A stretch of DNA of 14,212 bases, taken from assembly GCA_013696945.1 (NCBI GenBank), contig JACCXQ010000131.1, forward strand, positions 1 to 14,212. The letters are read 5' to 3'. The position numbers were made by a program, and so were the translations under genes. This DNA is from Chloroflexota bacterium (GTDB taxonomy: Bacteria; Chloroflexota; Limnocylindria; Limnocylindrales; CSP1-4). Below are positions 1 to 6,678 of the stretch, in pieces. The stretch's first letter is position 1. Each line of letters starts with the position of its first letter. A model generated the notes under the pieces. That model was not told the DNA's origin. It ran no database searches and saw nothing but the letters and a program-made list of their open reading frames with translations.

Positions 1-188
1 GGCTCGAGGCGGCGTCGCCATGCGGTGGGGTTGTCGGCGAAGACCTGCACGGCGGTGGCGCCGATCAGCCGCGCCCGCTCGGCGGCTCGCGGCAACCCGA
101 TGGCGAGCGGAAGGTGAGTGCCGATCCGTCGCCCGCCGAGAGCCGTCAGGCGACGCGCCAACACGTCGCGGCGAGGCCGTGGCGACAT
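1..188 (-). CDS. Endonuclease IV-like (Nfo, AP endonuclease family 2) protein, N-terminal part
   Basis: This reading frame is open to the window edge, so only about 62 N-terminal residues are visible. From roughly residue 20 it reads IGTHLPLAIGLPRAAERARL, followed by IGATAVQVFADNPTAWRRR. That matches the first beta strand and helix of the Nfo TIM barrel (typically IGAH...GL..A...A...GA...Q.F..NP..W), including the early metal-site His. Family members cleave DNA 5' of abasic sites during base excision repair, using Zn ions; the other metal ligands lie beyond the window. The start is uncertain: ATG at 188 gives an unusually long basic lead (about 19 residues), and GTG at 164 would be closer to family length. 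No clear ribosome binding site precedes either. It is divergent from the ArsR/DUF2087 gene. The alternative is a sugar isomerase-like TIM barrel, which is less likely given the NP..W motif. Confidence 0.72.
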   Translation of the reverse strand, partial: MSPRPRRDVLARRLTALGGRRIGTHLPLAIGLPRAAERARLIGATAVQVFADNPTAWRRRLE

Positions 189-202
189 GCACCGGATGCG
201 CG

Positions 203-214
203 GCTTGGCCAAGC
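203..214. promoter_or_regulatory. 12-bp perfect palindrome, candidate operator
   Basis: GCTTGGCCAAGC is a perfect inverted repeat located 6 bp upstream of the putative -10 box of the ArsR/DUF2087 gene and within the gap separating it from the divergent endonuclease IV-like gene. ArsR-type regulators commonly bind short palindromes overlapping their own promoter, so autoregulation is plausible. This is inference from position only. Confidence 0.35.
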
Positions 215-220
215 GGGCGC

Positions 221-226
221 TAGCCT
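221..226 (+). promoter_or_regulatory. Putative -10 box of a leaderless promoter
   Basis: TAGCCT fits the TANNNT -10 consensus and ends 6 nt before the GTG at 233. A transcript would therefore begin at or next to the start codon. No ribosome binding site lies in the 6-nt gap, and no good -35 hexamer is visible. The same arrangement recurs before four other genes in the window. Confidence 0.5.
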
Positions 227-232
227 GACCTC

Positions 233-817
233 GTGGATGCCGACCTGATCCGTGCCCTCCGGACGCTGACCGATCCGTCACGGCTGCCCGTGCTGGGCTC
301 GCTGGCATCGGCGCGGGTGATGTCGGTCGGGGAGCTCGTGACAGCCACCGGGATGACACGTCGGGAACTGATGCGGCACCTCCATCGACTGGTCGATACC
401 GGGCTCGCCGCTGAGCGCTCCCGCGAAGGTGCCACGGTCTACGTGCTGCGGCGCGAGCGCCTGGCCGAGCTGGCCCGGGCCCTGGCTGGGTTCGACGAGG
501 GATCGAGACCCGCGCCAGGAGGTTCCAAGGTGCTCCGGGCGTTCGTCCTGGACGGCCGGCTCGAAAGCATCCCGGTGCAGGAGAAGAAGCGGCTGATCGT
601 GCTCGGGCATCTGGCCGAGACGGTCTTCGAGCCCGGCCAGGACTACTTGGAGAAGGAGGTCAACCAGCGGCTCGGGTTGCTCCATCCCGATGTCGCTTCG
701 CTGCGCCGCTACCTCGTCGACCACGGATTCATGGAGCGGGAGGCCGGGGTCTATCGGCTACGGCCACGGACCGACTGGCCTGCCACGTACGACCCGACGC
801 CCGACGAGCCCGCCTGA
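233..817 (+). CDS. ArsR-family winged-helix regulator with C-terminal DUF2087 domain
   Basis: The protein is 194 residues. Residues about 1-80 form a winged helix: LIRALRTLTDPSRLPVLGSL is the typical ArsR opening, followed by a recognition-helix region around MTRRELMRHLHRLVDTGL. Residues about 98-170 match DUF2087, seen in LDGRLESIPVQEKKRLIVL, LGHLAETVFEPG, YLEKEVNQRL and LRRYLVDHGFMER. DUF2087 commonly occurs alone or fused to such HTH domains and is thought to be a small DNA-binding or regulatory module; its ligand is unknown. No metal-binding Cys pair is present, so classical metal sensing is unlikely. The GTG start is chosen because a TANNNT box ends 6 nt upstream and the winged helix begins immediately. 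Its stop lies 24 bp from the convergent hpf stop. Confidence 0.85.
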   Translation: MDADLIRALRTLTDPSRLPVLGSLASARVMSVGELVTATGMTRRELMRHLHRLVDTGLAAERSREGATVYVLRRERLAELARALAGFDEGSRPAPGGSKVLRAFVLDGRLESIPVQEKKRLIVLGHLAETVFEPGQDYLEKEVNQRLGLLHPDVASLRRYLVDHGFMEREAGVYRLRPRTDWPATYDPTPDEPA

Positions 818-841
818 GACGCATAGGGGCGCGCCGGGTCG

Positions 842-1444
842 TCACCTCTTCGCCGCTCGACGACCCGCACGACCGTCGCCGGTGTACCCGCCGCCCACGA
901 TGGGCTCGATGAGCCCGTAATCACCGTCTCGGCGGCGGTAGAGGACAGCGAGGTGCTCGGTCTCCGCGTTGACGAACACGAAGAAGCTGTGGCCGAGCTC
1001 CTCGATCCGGCTGACGGCGTCCTCTTCGAACATCGGCTCGATGCCGAAGCGTTTGACCTTGACGATGCGTCCAGCAGGCTCGTCATCATTCGCGGTCCCG
1101 TCGGCGATCGAGCGCAGGATCTGCTTCGCCTCCTCCGGCCGGCTGCGCAGGCGCGGCCGCTCCTTGTGGTCGACGGTCCGCCGCTCGAGCTTGTCCACGA
1201 CCTCGTCGATCGCGGCGCGGTGTGTCGCCGCCCGCGCGGAGCCGTGGATCGGCCGCCCGTCCACGACCAGCGCGACCTCGACGATGTGGCTCGCTGCGCC
1301 GCTCCGATCACGCTCCAGCGACAGCTCCACGAGGGCCTCGCTGCGATCGTCCAGGATCCGCTCGAGCCGGTGCATCTTCTGCTCGGCGTAGCGGCGGTCC
1401 GCGTCCGGGACCTCGAGGTTCCTGCCCTTGATGATGGTGCGCAC
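842..1444 (-). CDS. hpf: Long-form ribosome hibernation promoting factor (HPF)
   Basis: The protein is 200 residues. The N-terminal S30AE domain (about residues 1-98) starts MRTIIKGRNLEVPD and carries the expected SLERDRSG...HIVEVALVVDGRPI pattern. A charged linker rich in Arg, Glu and Lys follows. The C-terminal dimerisation domain (about 128-190) shows KRFGIEPMFEEDAVSRIEEL, then the GHSFFVFVN and VLYRRRDGDYGLIEP motifs. In long HPFs this second domain joins two 30S subunits into inactive 100S dimers in stationary phase. The GTG start is supported by an AGGAGG site 7 nt upstream. The gene lies 66 bp downstream of comF on the same strand and has its own candidate -10 box. The comF-hpf adjacency is common in bacteria. 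Confidence 0.95.
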   Translation of the reverse strand: MRTIIKGRNLEVPDADRRYAEQKMHRLERILDDRSEALVELSLERDRSGAASHIVEVALVVDGRPIHGSARAATHRAAIDEVVDKLERRTVDHKERPRLRSRPEEAKQILRSIADGTANDDEPAGRIVKVKRFGIEPMFEEDAVSRIEELGHSFFVFVNAETEHLAVLYRRRDGDYGLIEPIVGGGYTGDGRAGRRAAKR

Positions 1445-1451
1445 GGGGTCG

Positions 1452-1457
1452 CCTCCT
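1452..1457 (-). promoter_or_regulatory. Strong Shine-Dalgarno site of hpf
   Basis: On the minus strand AGGAGG sits 7 nt before the hpf GTG and fixes that start. It shows that this organism uses canonical ribosome binding sites in some genes, in contrast to the leaderless-looking ones. Confidence 0.75.
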
Positions 1458-1464
1458 GGGAGCG

Positions 1465-1470
1465 ATGCTA
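1465..1470 (-). promoter_or_regulatory. Candidate -10 box of hpf
   Basis: TAGCAT (minus strand) fits TANNNT and lies 20 nt upstream of the hpf GTG. That would leave a short leader of about 14 nt containing the Shine-Dalgarno site. No convincing -35 element is seen. It lies in the 66-bp gap after comF, so hpf could be transcribed both from comF and from its own promoter. Confidence 0.35.
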
Positions 1471-1510
1471 CCGGAAGGCGCCACCCGGGTATCTGACGAC
1501 CGCCCTCGAC

Positions 1511-2164
1511 TCATCGCTCTCGCGCGACAGTCAGCGCGGAGACGGCCAAGGCACCTGCATCGAGAAGTGCCGACGCACAACCCGCCAGCGTCGCCCCGGT
1601 CGTCATGACGTCGTCGACGACGATGACCCAGCGTCCCCTGACGCGCCCGACGGCGGCCGGGCGGATCCCGAACGCGTTGCCGACGTTCCTGGCGCGCGCT
1701 GCACGGCCCAGGGCGTGTTGCGCGTCCGTGGCCGCGCGCCGCTCGAGCGCAGGGATGGCTGAGAGTCGCAGATGGGCGGCAGCCGCGGCAGCGAGGAGCG
1801 CGGCCTGGTCGAAGCCGCGTTCGCGCAGTCGTCGTTCGTGGACCGGGACGTGAGCCACGATCTCGCCGCCCACGCCGGCGCGACGCCACCGTTCAGCCAT
1901 CAACGCACCGAGCGGCTCGACGAGCCGGCGCTCACCGTCGTATTTGAGGGCATGGATCGCACTGCGCGCGGGGCCCGTGAAGGCGGAGCACCACTCGAGC
2001 TGCACGATCCCCGCGGGCAACGCCACGGGGAGTCCGATCGGCGCTCCCGCGGGCTCGCCCAGCCGTCGCCGGAGCGAGACCAGGCAAGTCGCGCAGATGA
2101 CCGCACCTTCGATCCCGCAGCCCGGACAGCGTGGCGGTAGGAGCAGGTCGACGATCGAGCGCAC
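1511..2164 (-). CDS. comF: ComF family phosphoribosyltransferase-like protein
   Basis: From GTG at 2164 the protein has 217 residues. It opens with a four-Cys zinc-binding motif (C13, C16, C24, C27 in RCPGC and CATC), as in ComF/GntX proteins. The type I phosphoribosyltransferase fold follows: ALKYDGERRLVEPLG, the HVPVHERRLRERGFDQA segment, and the PRPP-binding loop VIVVDDVMTTGAT at about residues 180-192. ComF proteins support DNA uptake during natural transformation in Firmicutes and Helicobacter; in other lineages the role is less clear. The start is uncertain. An in-frame ATG at 2236 would add 24 Arg/Trp-rich residues encoded by an 11-bp tandem repeat, which looks non-coding, so I prefer 2164, where the family's hydrophobic lead begins. 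It stands upstream of hpf and divergent from the GT87 gene. Confidence 0.88.
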   Translation of the reverse strand: MRSIVDLLLPPRCPGCGIEGAVICATCLVSLRRRLGEPAGAPIGLPVALPAGIVQLEWCSAFTGPARSAIHALKYDGERRLVEPLGALMAERWRRAGVGGEIVAHVPVHERRLRERGFDQAALLAAAAAAHLRLSAIPALERRAATDAQHALGRAARARNVGNAFGIRPAAVGRVRGRWVIVVDDVMTTGATLAGCASALLDAGALAVSALTVARER

Positions 2165-2188
2165 GGCCCCATCGTGGCCGTCCCGCCT

Positions 2189-2243
2189 CCATCGGCGCTC
2201 CACCGGCGCTCCACCGGCGCTCCATCGGCGCTCCACCGGCGCT
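2189..2243. repeat. Tandem repeat, five units of 11 bp
   Basis: Five back-to-back units of CCAYCGGCGCT occupy 55 bp. Units 1 and 4 have T at the fourth base, units 2, 3 and 5 have C. The unit is not a multiple of three and cycles through all frames, so it is not protein-coding. It sits between the divergent comF and GT87 genes. On the minus strand every unit contains an ATG or GTG followed by GAGCGCC, so the number of units determines which false or real starts are in frame with comF. Confidence 0.93.
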
Positions 2244-2283
2244 CCGCCTTCGGTCCACTCGTGGTCTGCGGGTTGGGGAGCCG

Positions 2284-2289
2284 TATCAT
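2284..2289 (+). promoter_or_regulatory. Putative -10 box of a leaderless promoter for the GT87 gene
   Basis: TATCAT ends 8 nt before the ATG at 2298. It fits TANNNT and leaves no room for a ribosome binding site in the transcript. No recognisable -35 hexamer is present at the usual distance. Confidence 0.5.
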
Positions 2290-2297
2290 CCCGGCCG

Positions 2298-3503
2298 ATG
2301 AGCAGGAGCAGCTCAGTCGAGCCGTCGGCCGCCGTCGGGTCGGACGGCCATCACTCGCTCATGGGGGCGCGTGGTCGCTGGGCGAACGCAGGCGCGCTCT
2401 GGCTCGCCGCGCTCGGGGCGGTCTTCCTGGTCGCCTCGATGGCCGTCCTGGTCGGCTCGCCAGGCTGGGGCTACGACTTCGAGGCCTATTACGTCGCGGC
2501 TCTCCGCCTGGCCCGTGGTGACGGGGTCTACCAGCCCTGGACCCTCGCGGAGGCGTTCCGCCCTGGTCCCTACGGCCTCTACCTGTATGCGCCGCCGCTG
2601 GCCATCGCGTTCCTGCCGCTCACCGCGCTCTCGCTGTCCACTGCGACCGCGCTGTGGGTCGCGGTCCGGATCGTCCTTCTCGGGGTGGCTTGTGCGCTGA
2701 TGCCGGTCTCGCGGCCGATCCGTCTCGCCACGTTCGCGGCGGCCGCGTTCAGCAGCGCCGTGCTCTCCGACCTCCACCTGGGCAACGTGAGCGTCGTCGT
2801 GGCGTGTCTGTCGGTCTTCGTGTGGCGATGGCTCGATCGTCCGCAGGGCTCGGCGGCGCTCGCGCTCTGCCTCTCGGTGCGCCCGACGATGGGGCTCGTC
2901 TGCGTCTCGTGGCTCCTCCGTCGACGTCTGCGGCCGGTGATCTGGACGGCGATCGCCGGCGTCGCGCTGGTCGCGATCACGCTGCCCTTCGTCGGCCTTC
3001 AGGGCTACCGCGACTACCTCACCGTCCTCAGCCACGTGAGCGAGGTCACGGGCGTCGCCAACAACCTGGATCTGGGCTCGACCGTCCTTCGGATGGGCGG
3101 TGCCCCGATCGCCGCCACCGTCGCCCTCTTCCTGGGTTACGCCGTCGGCATCGGGGCGATGCTGCTCTCCCTGCGCCGCGACCGCGAGCTGAATTACGTC
3201 GTGACGCTCGGCGCTTCACTGCTCCTCGCGCCGCTGCTGTGGGATCACTATCTCGCCAGCCTGATCATCCCGGCGGCATTCCTCGCGCAGCGTGGCCGCT
3301 CATGGGGCGTGCTGCTGCCGCTCCTCGCGTGGGCGCCACCGCCGCTCCTCTCGCTGCTCGTCGTGGCTTCGACCGTGCTTCCGTTCCTCGCCCACGATCC
3401 GATCGCTCTCGCGCGCGACCCGGATGACTCGCCGCCCGCAAAGAAGCGCGCGCCAAGTGGTGCGGTCCCCGTCCCGGAACCGGTGCCTGCAACCTGGACC
3501 TAG
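2298..3503 (+). CDS. GT87-type (DUF2029) polyprenol-linked glycosyltransferase, membrane protein
   Basis: The protein is 401 residues with about 9-11 predicted membrane segments. A first hydrophobic helix lies near residues 31-52. The extracytoplasmic loop after it carries the family signature, an acidic residue and aromatic pair (D60 F61, then YY and AALRLARGDGVYQPW), and then YLYAPPLAIAFLPLTAL. Further conserved landmarks are LHLGN near 159-163, SVRPTMG near 194-199 and LLWDHYL towards the end. GT87 enzymes such as mycobacterial PimE transfer mannose or other sugars from polyprenyl phosphate to cell-envelope glycolipids on the outer face of the membrane. The exact substrate here is unknown. 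The C-terminal 40 residues are polar and Pro-rich. The ATG at 2298 is chosen because a TANNNT box ends 8 nt before it. The stop codon overlaps that of the convergent DUF192 gene. Confidence 0.82.
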   Translation: MSRSSSVEPSAAVGSDGHHSLMGARGRWANAGALWLAALGAVFLVASMAVLVGSPGWGYDFEAYYVAALRLARGDGVYQPWTLAEAFRPGPYGLYLYAPPLAIAFLPLTALSLSTATALWVAVRIVLLGVACALMPVSRPIRLATFAAAAFSSAVLSDLHLGNVSVVVACLSVFVWRWLDRPQGSAALALCLSVRPTMGLVCVSWLLRRRLRPVIWTAIAGVALVAITLPFVGLQGYRDYLTVLSHVSEVTGVANNLDLGSTVLRMGGAPIAATVALFLGYAVGIGAMLLSLRRDRELNYVVTLGASLLLAPLLWDHYLASLIIPAAFLAQRGRSWGVLLPLLAWAPPPLLSLLVVASTVLPFLAHDPIALARDPDDSPPAKKRAPSGAVPVPEPVPATWT

Positions 3504-3898
3504 GCGCGCACGCCGGCTTGCGCGTCCAGTCGGACCCGGTCGCCCACCGCGACCCCGGTGCGCGCGAGCGTGCCCGCCGGCAGCTCGACCACCCCCTCGG
3601 CACCCCGGACCGGCAGGACCAGTCCTCGCCACGGCGGCAGCGACGGATGAACGCCCACCACCGAGCGCGTCCCGTCCGGATCGGCGCGTGCCACGAAGAG
3701 CGCGTCGATGGGGAACCGCATGAAGAACATGTGGATGCTCGCCGTGCGGAGATAGAGGCCTTCCCCAGCGCCCAGCGAGGAGCGACCCATGAGGCCCCGG
3801 AAGCGCGCCCAGAACGAGGACGCGACATGCAGGTGGTCGGCCAGGACCGCGCCGCTGGCAGCATCGACGAGGACCGAGCGGCCGGCAGGCTCCGACAT
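3500..3898 (-). CDS. DUF192 family protein, last gene of the Tad cluster
   Basis: The protein has 132 residues, the usual size for DUF192. Recognisable features are the RFRGLMGR motif near residue 33, GLYLRTASIHMFFMRFPIDA (about 46-65) with the conserved His-Met-Phe-Phe-Met and PID signature, and the C-terminal LPAGTLARTGVAVGDRV. The function of the family is not established; structures show a small beta barrel. No signal peptide is visible, although many relatives have one. The gene starts 21 nt after the tadC stop and is probably co-transcribed with it. Its TAG stop overlaps the TAG of the convergent GT87 gene in one CTAG, leaving no space for a terminator. No strong ribosome binding site is seen. 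Confidence 0.9.
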   Translation of the reverse strand: MSEPAGRSVLVDAASGAVLADHLHVASSFWARFRGLMGRSSLGAGEGLYLRTASIHMFFMRFPIDALFVARADPDGTRSVVGVHPSLPPWRGLVLPVRGAEGVVELPAGTLARTGVAVGDRVRLDAQAGVRA

Positions 3899-3919
3899 CC
3901 CGGGTGAGCGCCGGGTCGC

Positions 3920-4828
3920 CTAGATGCCGCTTCCGAGGTTCACGGCGATGAGGATGATCGCCGGACCGAGGATGACGATGAACATCGACGGGAAGATGCA
4001 GCCCACCAGCGGGAAGAGCATCTTGATCGGCGCCTTGGCAGCGGCTTCCTCGGCTCGCTGCCGGCGCTCGATCCGGAGCTGCTCCGACTGTACCTGGAGG
4101 ACCTTGCTGATCGACACGCCGAGCTGCTCAGCCTGGATGATGGCGCCGATGAAGTTCGTGAGCGCCGGCACGTCCGTCCTGCCCACGATGTCGCGGAGGG
4201 CCTCCCGCCGTGTCTTGCCCACGCGGATCTCCGCGAGGCAGCGACGGAACTCGTCGGCGAGCGGGCCCTTGGTCTTCTCGATGACCTTGCCGAGCGCACC
4301 GTCGAAGCCCAGGCCGGCGCGCACGGAGATGGTCAGCAGGTCGAGGGTGTCCGGCACCGCCATCAGGATGGCCTTGCGGCGCTTCTTGATGCGGCGGCTC
4401 AGCCAGAAGTCCGGCGCCATGAAGCCGATGATGGTCCCCACGGCGGCCACCACGAAGCCGAACGCGATGTTGCCGGCGAGCAGGCCGAGGAGCAGAAAGA
4501 AGAGCCCGCCGACTCCGAGCGCGGCCACAGCCTTGAGGCCCAGGAAGTCGCTCGTCCGCAGGTCGGCGGGATTGCCGGCCTTGGCCAGCTTGAGCTCGAT
4601 CTTGCTGACCTTCTTGGCGCTGGTGAACCGCTGACCGATGCCGGAGAGCCGGATGGCGAGGGGGCGGATGGTCCGCTCGAAGAACGGCTGCTGCAGCTCG
4701 AGCTCCTCGAGGCTGCGCGCCTGCATCGAGCCAAGCTGGGTGAGGCGTGCCTGGACAGGGTCAGAGGATCGCGCGCCGGCGAGCCCGGCGAAGATGAGCA
4801 GGATGCCGGCGGCCGCGATGACCGCCAT
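3920..4828 (-). CDS. tadC: TadC, type II secretion F-family inner-membrane platform protein of the Tad pilus
   Basis: The protein is 302 residues and complete. An N-terminal hydrophobic segment (about 2-18) is followed by a cytoplasmic part, two adjacent membrane helices (about 100-145: AALGVGGLFFLLLG and AFGFVVAAVGTIIGF) and the DFWLSRRIKKRRKAIL turn. The T2SSF domain (about 155-275) has VPDTLDLLTISVRAGLGFDG, LADEFRRCLAEIRVGKTRREA and ALTNFIGAIIQAEQLGVSIS. A final membrane segment ends the protein (KMLFPLVGCIFPSMFIVIL). TadB and TadC form the membrane platform on which the TadA ATPase drives Flp pilus assembly. It begins 21 nt after the tadB stop, and no clear ribosome binding site precedes it, suggesting coupled translation. 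Confidence 0.93.
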   Translation of the reverse strand: MAVIAAAGILLIFAGLAGARSSDPVQARLTQLGSMQARSLEELELQQPFFERTIRPLAIRLSGIGQRFTSAKKVSKIELKLAKAGNPADLRTSDFLGLKAVAALGVGGLFFLLLGLLAGNIAFGFVVAAVGTIIGFMAPDFWLSRRIKKRRKAILMAVPDTLDLLTISVRAGLGFDGALGKVIEKTKGPLADEFRRCLAEIRVGKTRREALRDIVGRTDVPALTNFIGAIIQAEQLGVSISKVLQVQSEQLRIERRQRAEEAAAKAPIKMLFPLVGCIFPSMFIVILGPAIILIAVNLGSGI

Positions 4829-4849
4829 GAGGATGGGCAGGGGCGTGGC

Positions 4850-5869
4850 CTAGACCTCGATGTCGACGATCTTGCGGATGAGCATGAAGCCGATACCCAT
4901 CATCACGAACCCGACCGAGAGGATGATCACGCCGAGAGGCAGACCGATCAGCTCGGGCGCCTTGCGGAACATGGGATCCATGAACTTGGGGGCGATGACC
5001 ATCAGGATGCCGACCAAGCCGATGGGCAGGAACCCGACGACGTAGCCCGACATCCGCTGCTGGGCGGTGAGCGACTTGATCTCGCCCTTGATGCGGACGC
5101 GCTCGCGGATGGTGAATGCGATCGAGTCGAGGATCTCGGCGAGGTTGCCGCCGACCTGGTGCTGGATCTGGATGGCCGTGGCCATCAGCTCGAGGTCCTC
5201 CGAGCGCACCCGACGGACCATGTTCGCGAGCGCCTGCTCGAACGGAAGGCCCAGGTTGACCTCCCGGATGACGCGCCCGAACTCGGTCGAGATGGGGGGC
5301 TGCGTCTCACGCACGACCATCTCGATCGCCTGCAGGAACGACGACCCGGACCGCGACGCGTTGGCGATGAGCGTGATGTTGTCGGCCAGGCCGGTGTTGA
5401 ACGCCTTGAGTCGCCTGCCCTTGCGGCGGTTGAGCCAGAAACGGGGGATCCAGAAGCCAAGCACCACGCCGACCACGTACGCGATCGGATTGGAGAGGGC
5501 CGGGACGACGGTCGCGCCGAGGATGAAGACGAGGGCAGGCACGCCGAGCAGCACGCCGATGCGGATGGCGAGCCACTCGCTCGGCTTGAGCACGAGGTCG
5601 GCGCGGGCGAGCTCGCGGGCCATGTTGGCGGCCCAGTCGCGCCGTTCCACGACGCGGTTGAAGCTGGCGGCGGCAGATGAGCCAGAGAGCTTCGAGCCGA
5701 GCGAGGCGCGCTCGCCCTTGGTCGCGGCGGTGCTCGCCTCGTGCTGCTTGGCCGCGTAGCGCTCGAGGCGTTCGTTGACGTCGCCGCTCCGACCGCCGAA
5801 GACACCGAAGAATATGAGCAGGACGGCGACAGCCGCGACGACGGCGACGCCGATGGTCATGAAGTCCAT
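4850..5869 (-). CDS. tadB: TadB, type II secretion F-family inner-membrane platform protein of the Tad pilus
   Basis: The protein is 339 residues. An N-terminal membrane helix (about 4-24, [20 protein letters not shown]) precedes a soluble linker, then two helices (about 105-150) ending in [20 protein letters not shown]. The T2SSF domain follows with [40 protein letters not shown] and [20 protein letters not shown], and two C-terminal membrane helices. The ATG at 5869 is chosen because a GAGGG ribosome binding site lies about 7 nt upstream, the membrane helix begins at once, and the tadA stop is only 11 nt away. The same frame stays open upstream to 6592, but that extension is tadA sequence read out of frame after its frameshift. 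An automatic caller would therefore wrongly fuse the two genes. Confidence 0.93.
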   Translation of the reverse strand: MDFMTIGVAVVAAVAVLLIFFGVFGGRSGDVNERLERYAAKQHEASTAATKGERASLGSKLSGSSAAASFNRVVERRDWAANMARELARADLVLKPSEWLAIRIGVLLGVPALVFILGATVVPALSNPIAYVVGVVLGFWIPRFWLNRRKGRRLKAFNTGLADNITLIANASRSGSSFLQAIEMVVRETQPPISTEFGRVIREVNLGLPFEQALANMVRRVRSEDLELMATAIQIQHQVGGNLAEILDSIAFTIRERVRIKGEIKSLTAQQRMSGYVVGFLPIGLVGILMVIAPKFMDPMFRKAPELIGLPLGVIILSVGFVMMGIGFMLIRKIVDIEV

Positions 5870-5880
5870 GGTCTCGCCCT

Positions 5881-6610
5881 CTAGAAGCTGTAGCCGAAGA
5901 GGCCGGGCGGGAGGTGGATGCCCATGACCTCGAACTTCTCGGAGAACTTGGGACGGATCCCGGTCGGCTTCAGCCGGCCCTGGATCTTGCCCTCGACGAC
6001 CCCGGTCTGCTCGAAGACGAAGACGTCCTGCATGACGATGACGTCGCCTTCCATACCCTGGACCTCGGTGATGTTGGTGATCTTGCGGGTGCCGTCGTTG
6101 AGGCGGCTCTGATGCACGATCAGGTCGACCGCTGAGGCGATCTGCTCGCGGATGGCGCGCAAACGGAAGGTCGACACCGGCCATCAGGACCATCGTCTCG
6201 AGCCGGGCGAGCATGTCGCGCGGGCTGTTGGCGTAGCCCGTGGACATCGAGCCGTCGTGGCCCGTGTTCATCGCCTGGAGCATGTCCAGGGCCTCCCCTG
6301 ATCGGCACTCGCCGACGATGATGCGGTCGGGGCGCATGCGCAGCGAGTTCCGGACCAGCTCGCGGATGGGGATCGCACCCTTGCCCTCGATGTTGGCGGG
6401 GCGGGATTCCATCGTCACCACGTGCTCCTGGCGGAGCTGGAGCTCGGCGGCGTCCTCGATGGTGACGATGCGCTCGTCGTTGGGGATGAAGGAGCTCAGG
6501 ATGTTGAGCTCGGTCGTCTTGCCCGAGCCGGTGCCGCCCGAGACGAAGATGTTCAGCCGCGCCTCGACGCACGCCTTCAGGAAGTCGAACATCTCCGGCC
6601 CTCAGGAAGC
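5881..6610 (-). pseudogene. tadA: tadA/cpaF pilus-assembly ATPase, 5'-truncated and frameshifted
   Basis: The ATPase core is recognisable: [16 protein letters not shown], Walker [23 protein letters not shown], Walker B region [16 protein letters not shown], then AMNTGHDGS. TadA hydrolyses ATP in the cytoplasm to polymerise Flp pili. Three defects are visible. First, the N-terminal domain (usually about 150-200 residues) is absent: similarity starts at PEM around 6600, just past the pilin terminator. Second, an extra base in the AAA at 6161-6163 shifts the frame between VLMAGVDLP and [15 protein letters not shown]. Third, a TGA sits four codons before the ATG at 6592; removing one G near 6596-6598 would open it to an ATG at 6638 but would not restore the missing domain. 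The family's HANSP reads YANSP, with Tyr encoded at 6233-6235. The C-terminal part runs to 5881 with a normal family ending. Confidence 0.85.
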
Positions 6611-6625
6611 CCTGGCACAAGAGAA

Positions 6626-6653
6626 GAGGCGCCAGCATGAACGCCGGCGCCTC
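6626..6653 (-). terminator. Rho-independent terminator after the Flp pilin gene
   Basis: On the minus strand an 11-bp stem (GAGGCGCCGGC pairing with GCTGGCGCCTC, one G-T wobble) closes a 6-nt loop (GTTCAT). It is followed by TTCTCTTGTG. It starts 25 nt after the pilin stop. Such a hairpin would give abundant short pilin mRNA with reduced read-through into the assembly genes, a common arrangement for highly expressed pilin subunits. Confidence 0.75.
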
Positions 6654-6678
6654 CCTGTGCTCCCGGTGGAGCTCCGGT

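Noticed and set aside
20..223. Small plus-strand frame at the left edge
   Set aside because: It is Arg-rich with no family pattern, and lies opposite the endonuclease IV-like N-terminus, which has clear motifs.
791..840. Inverted repeat (GACCCGACGC and GCGCCGGGTC, one mismatch) at the convergent ArsR/hpf ends
   Set aside because: The 30-nt loop and lack of a T tract make it a poor terminator, and part of it lies within the coding end of the regulator.
953..1762. Long plus-strand open frame opposite hpf and comF
   Set aside because: It is the antisense shadow of two well-supported genes, with no domain pattern. GC-rich DNA yields many such open frames, and the same applies to those opposite tadB, the kinases and the GT-C genes.
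2165..2236. comF start at 2236 inside the tandem repeat
   Set aside because: The added residues are repeat-encoded Arg/Trp/Gly, with no ComF similarity. Kept only as an alternative.
6155..6170. Programmed ribosomal frameshift in tadA
   Set aside because: The site (CCGTTTGCGC, minus strand) has no recognised slippery heptamer or rare-codon pause, and the gene is truncated anyway. An indel is simpler.
4850..6592. A single 580-residue frame apparently fusing TadA and TadB
   Set aside because: The middle part (about residues 144-240) is Arg/Pro/His-rich out-of-frame tadA sequence, and the true TadA C-terminus is readable in the neighbouring frame. tadB has its own ribosome binding site and ATG at 5869.
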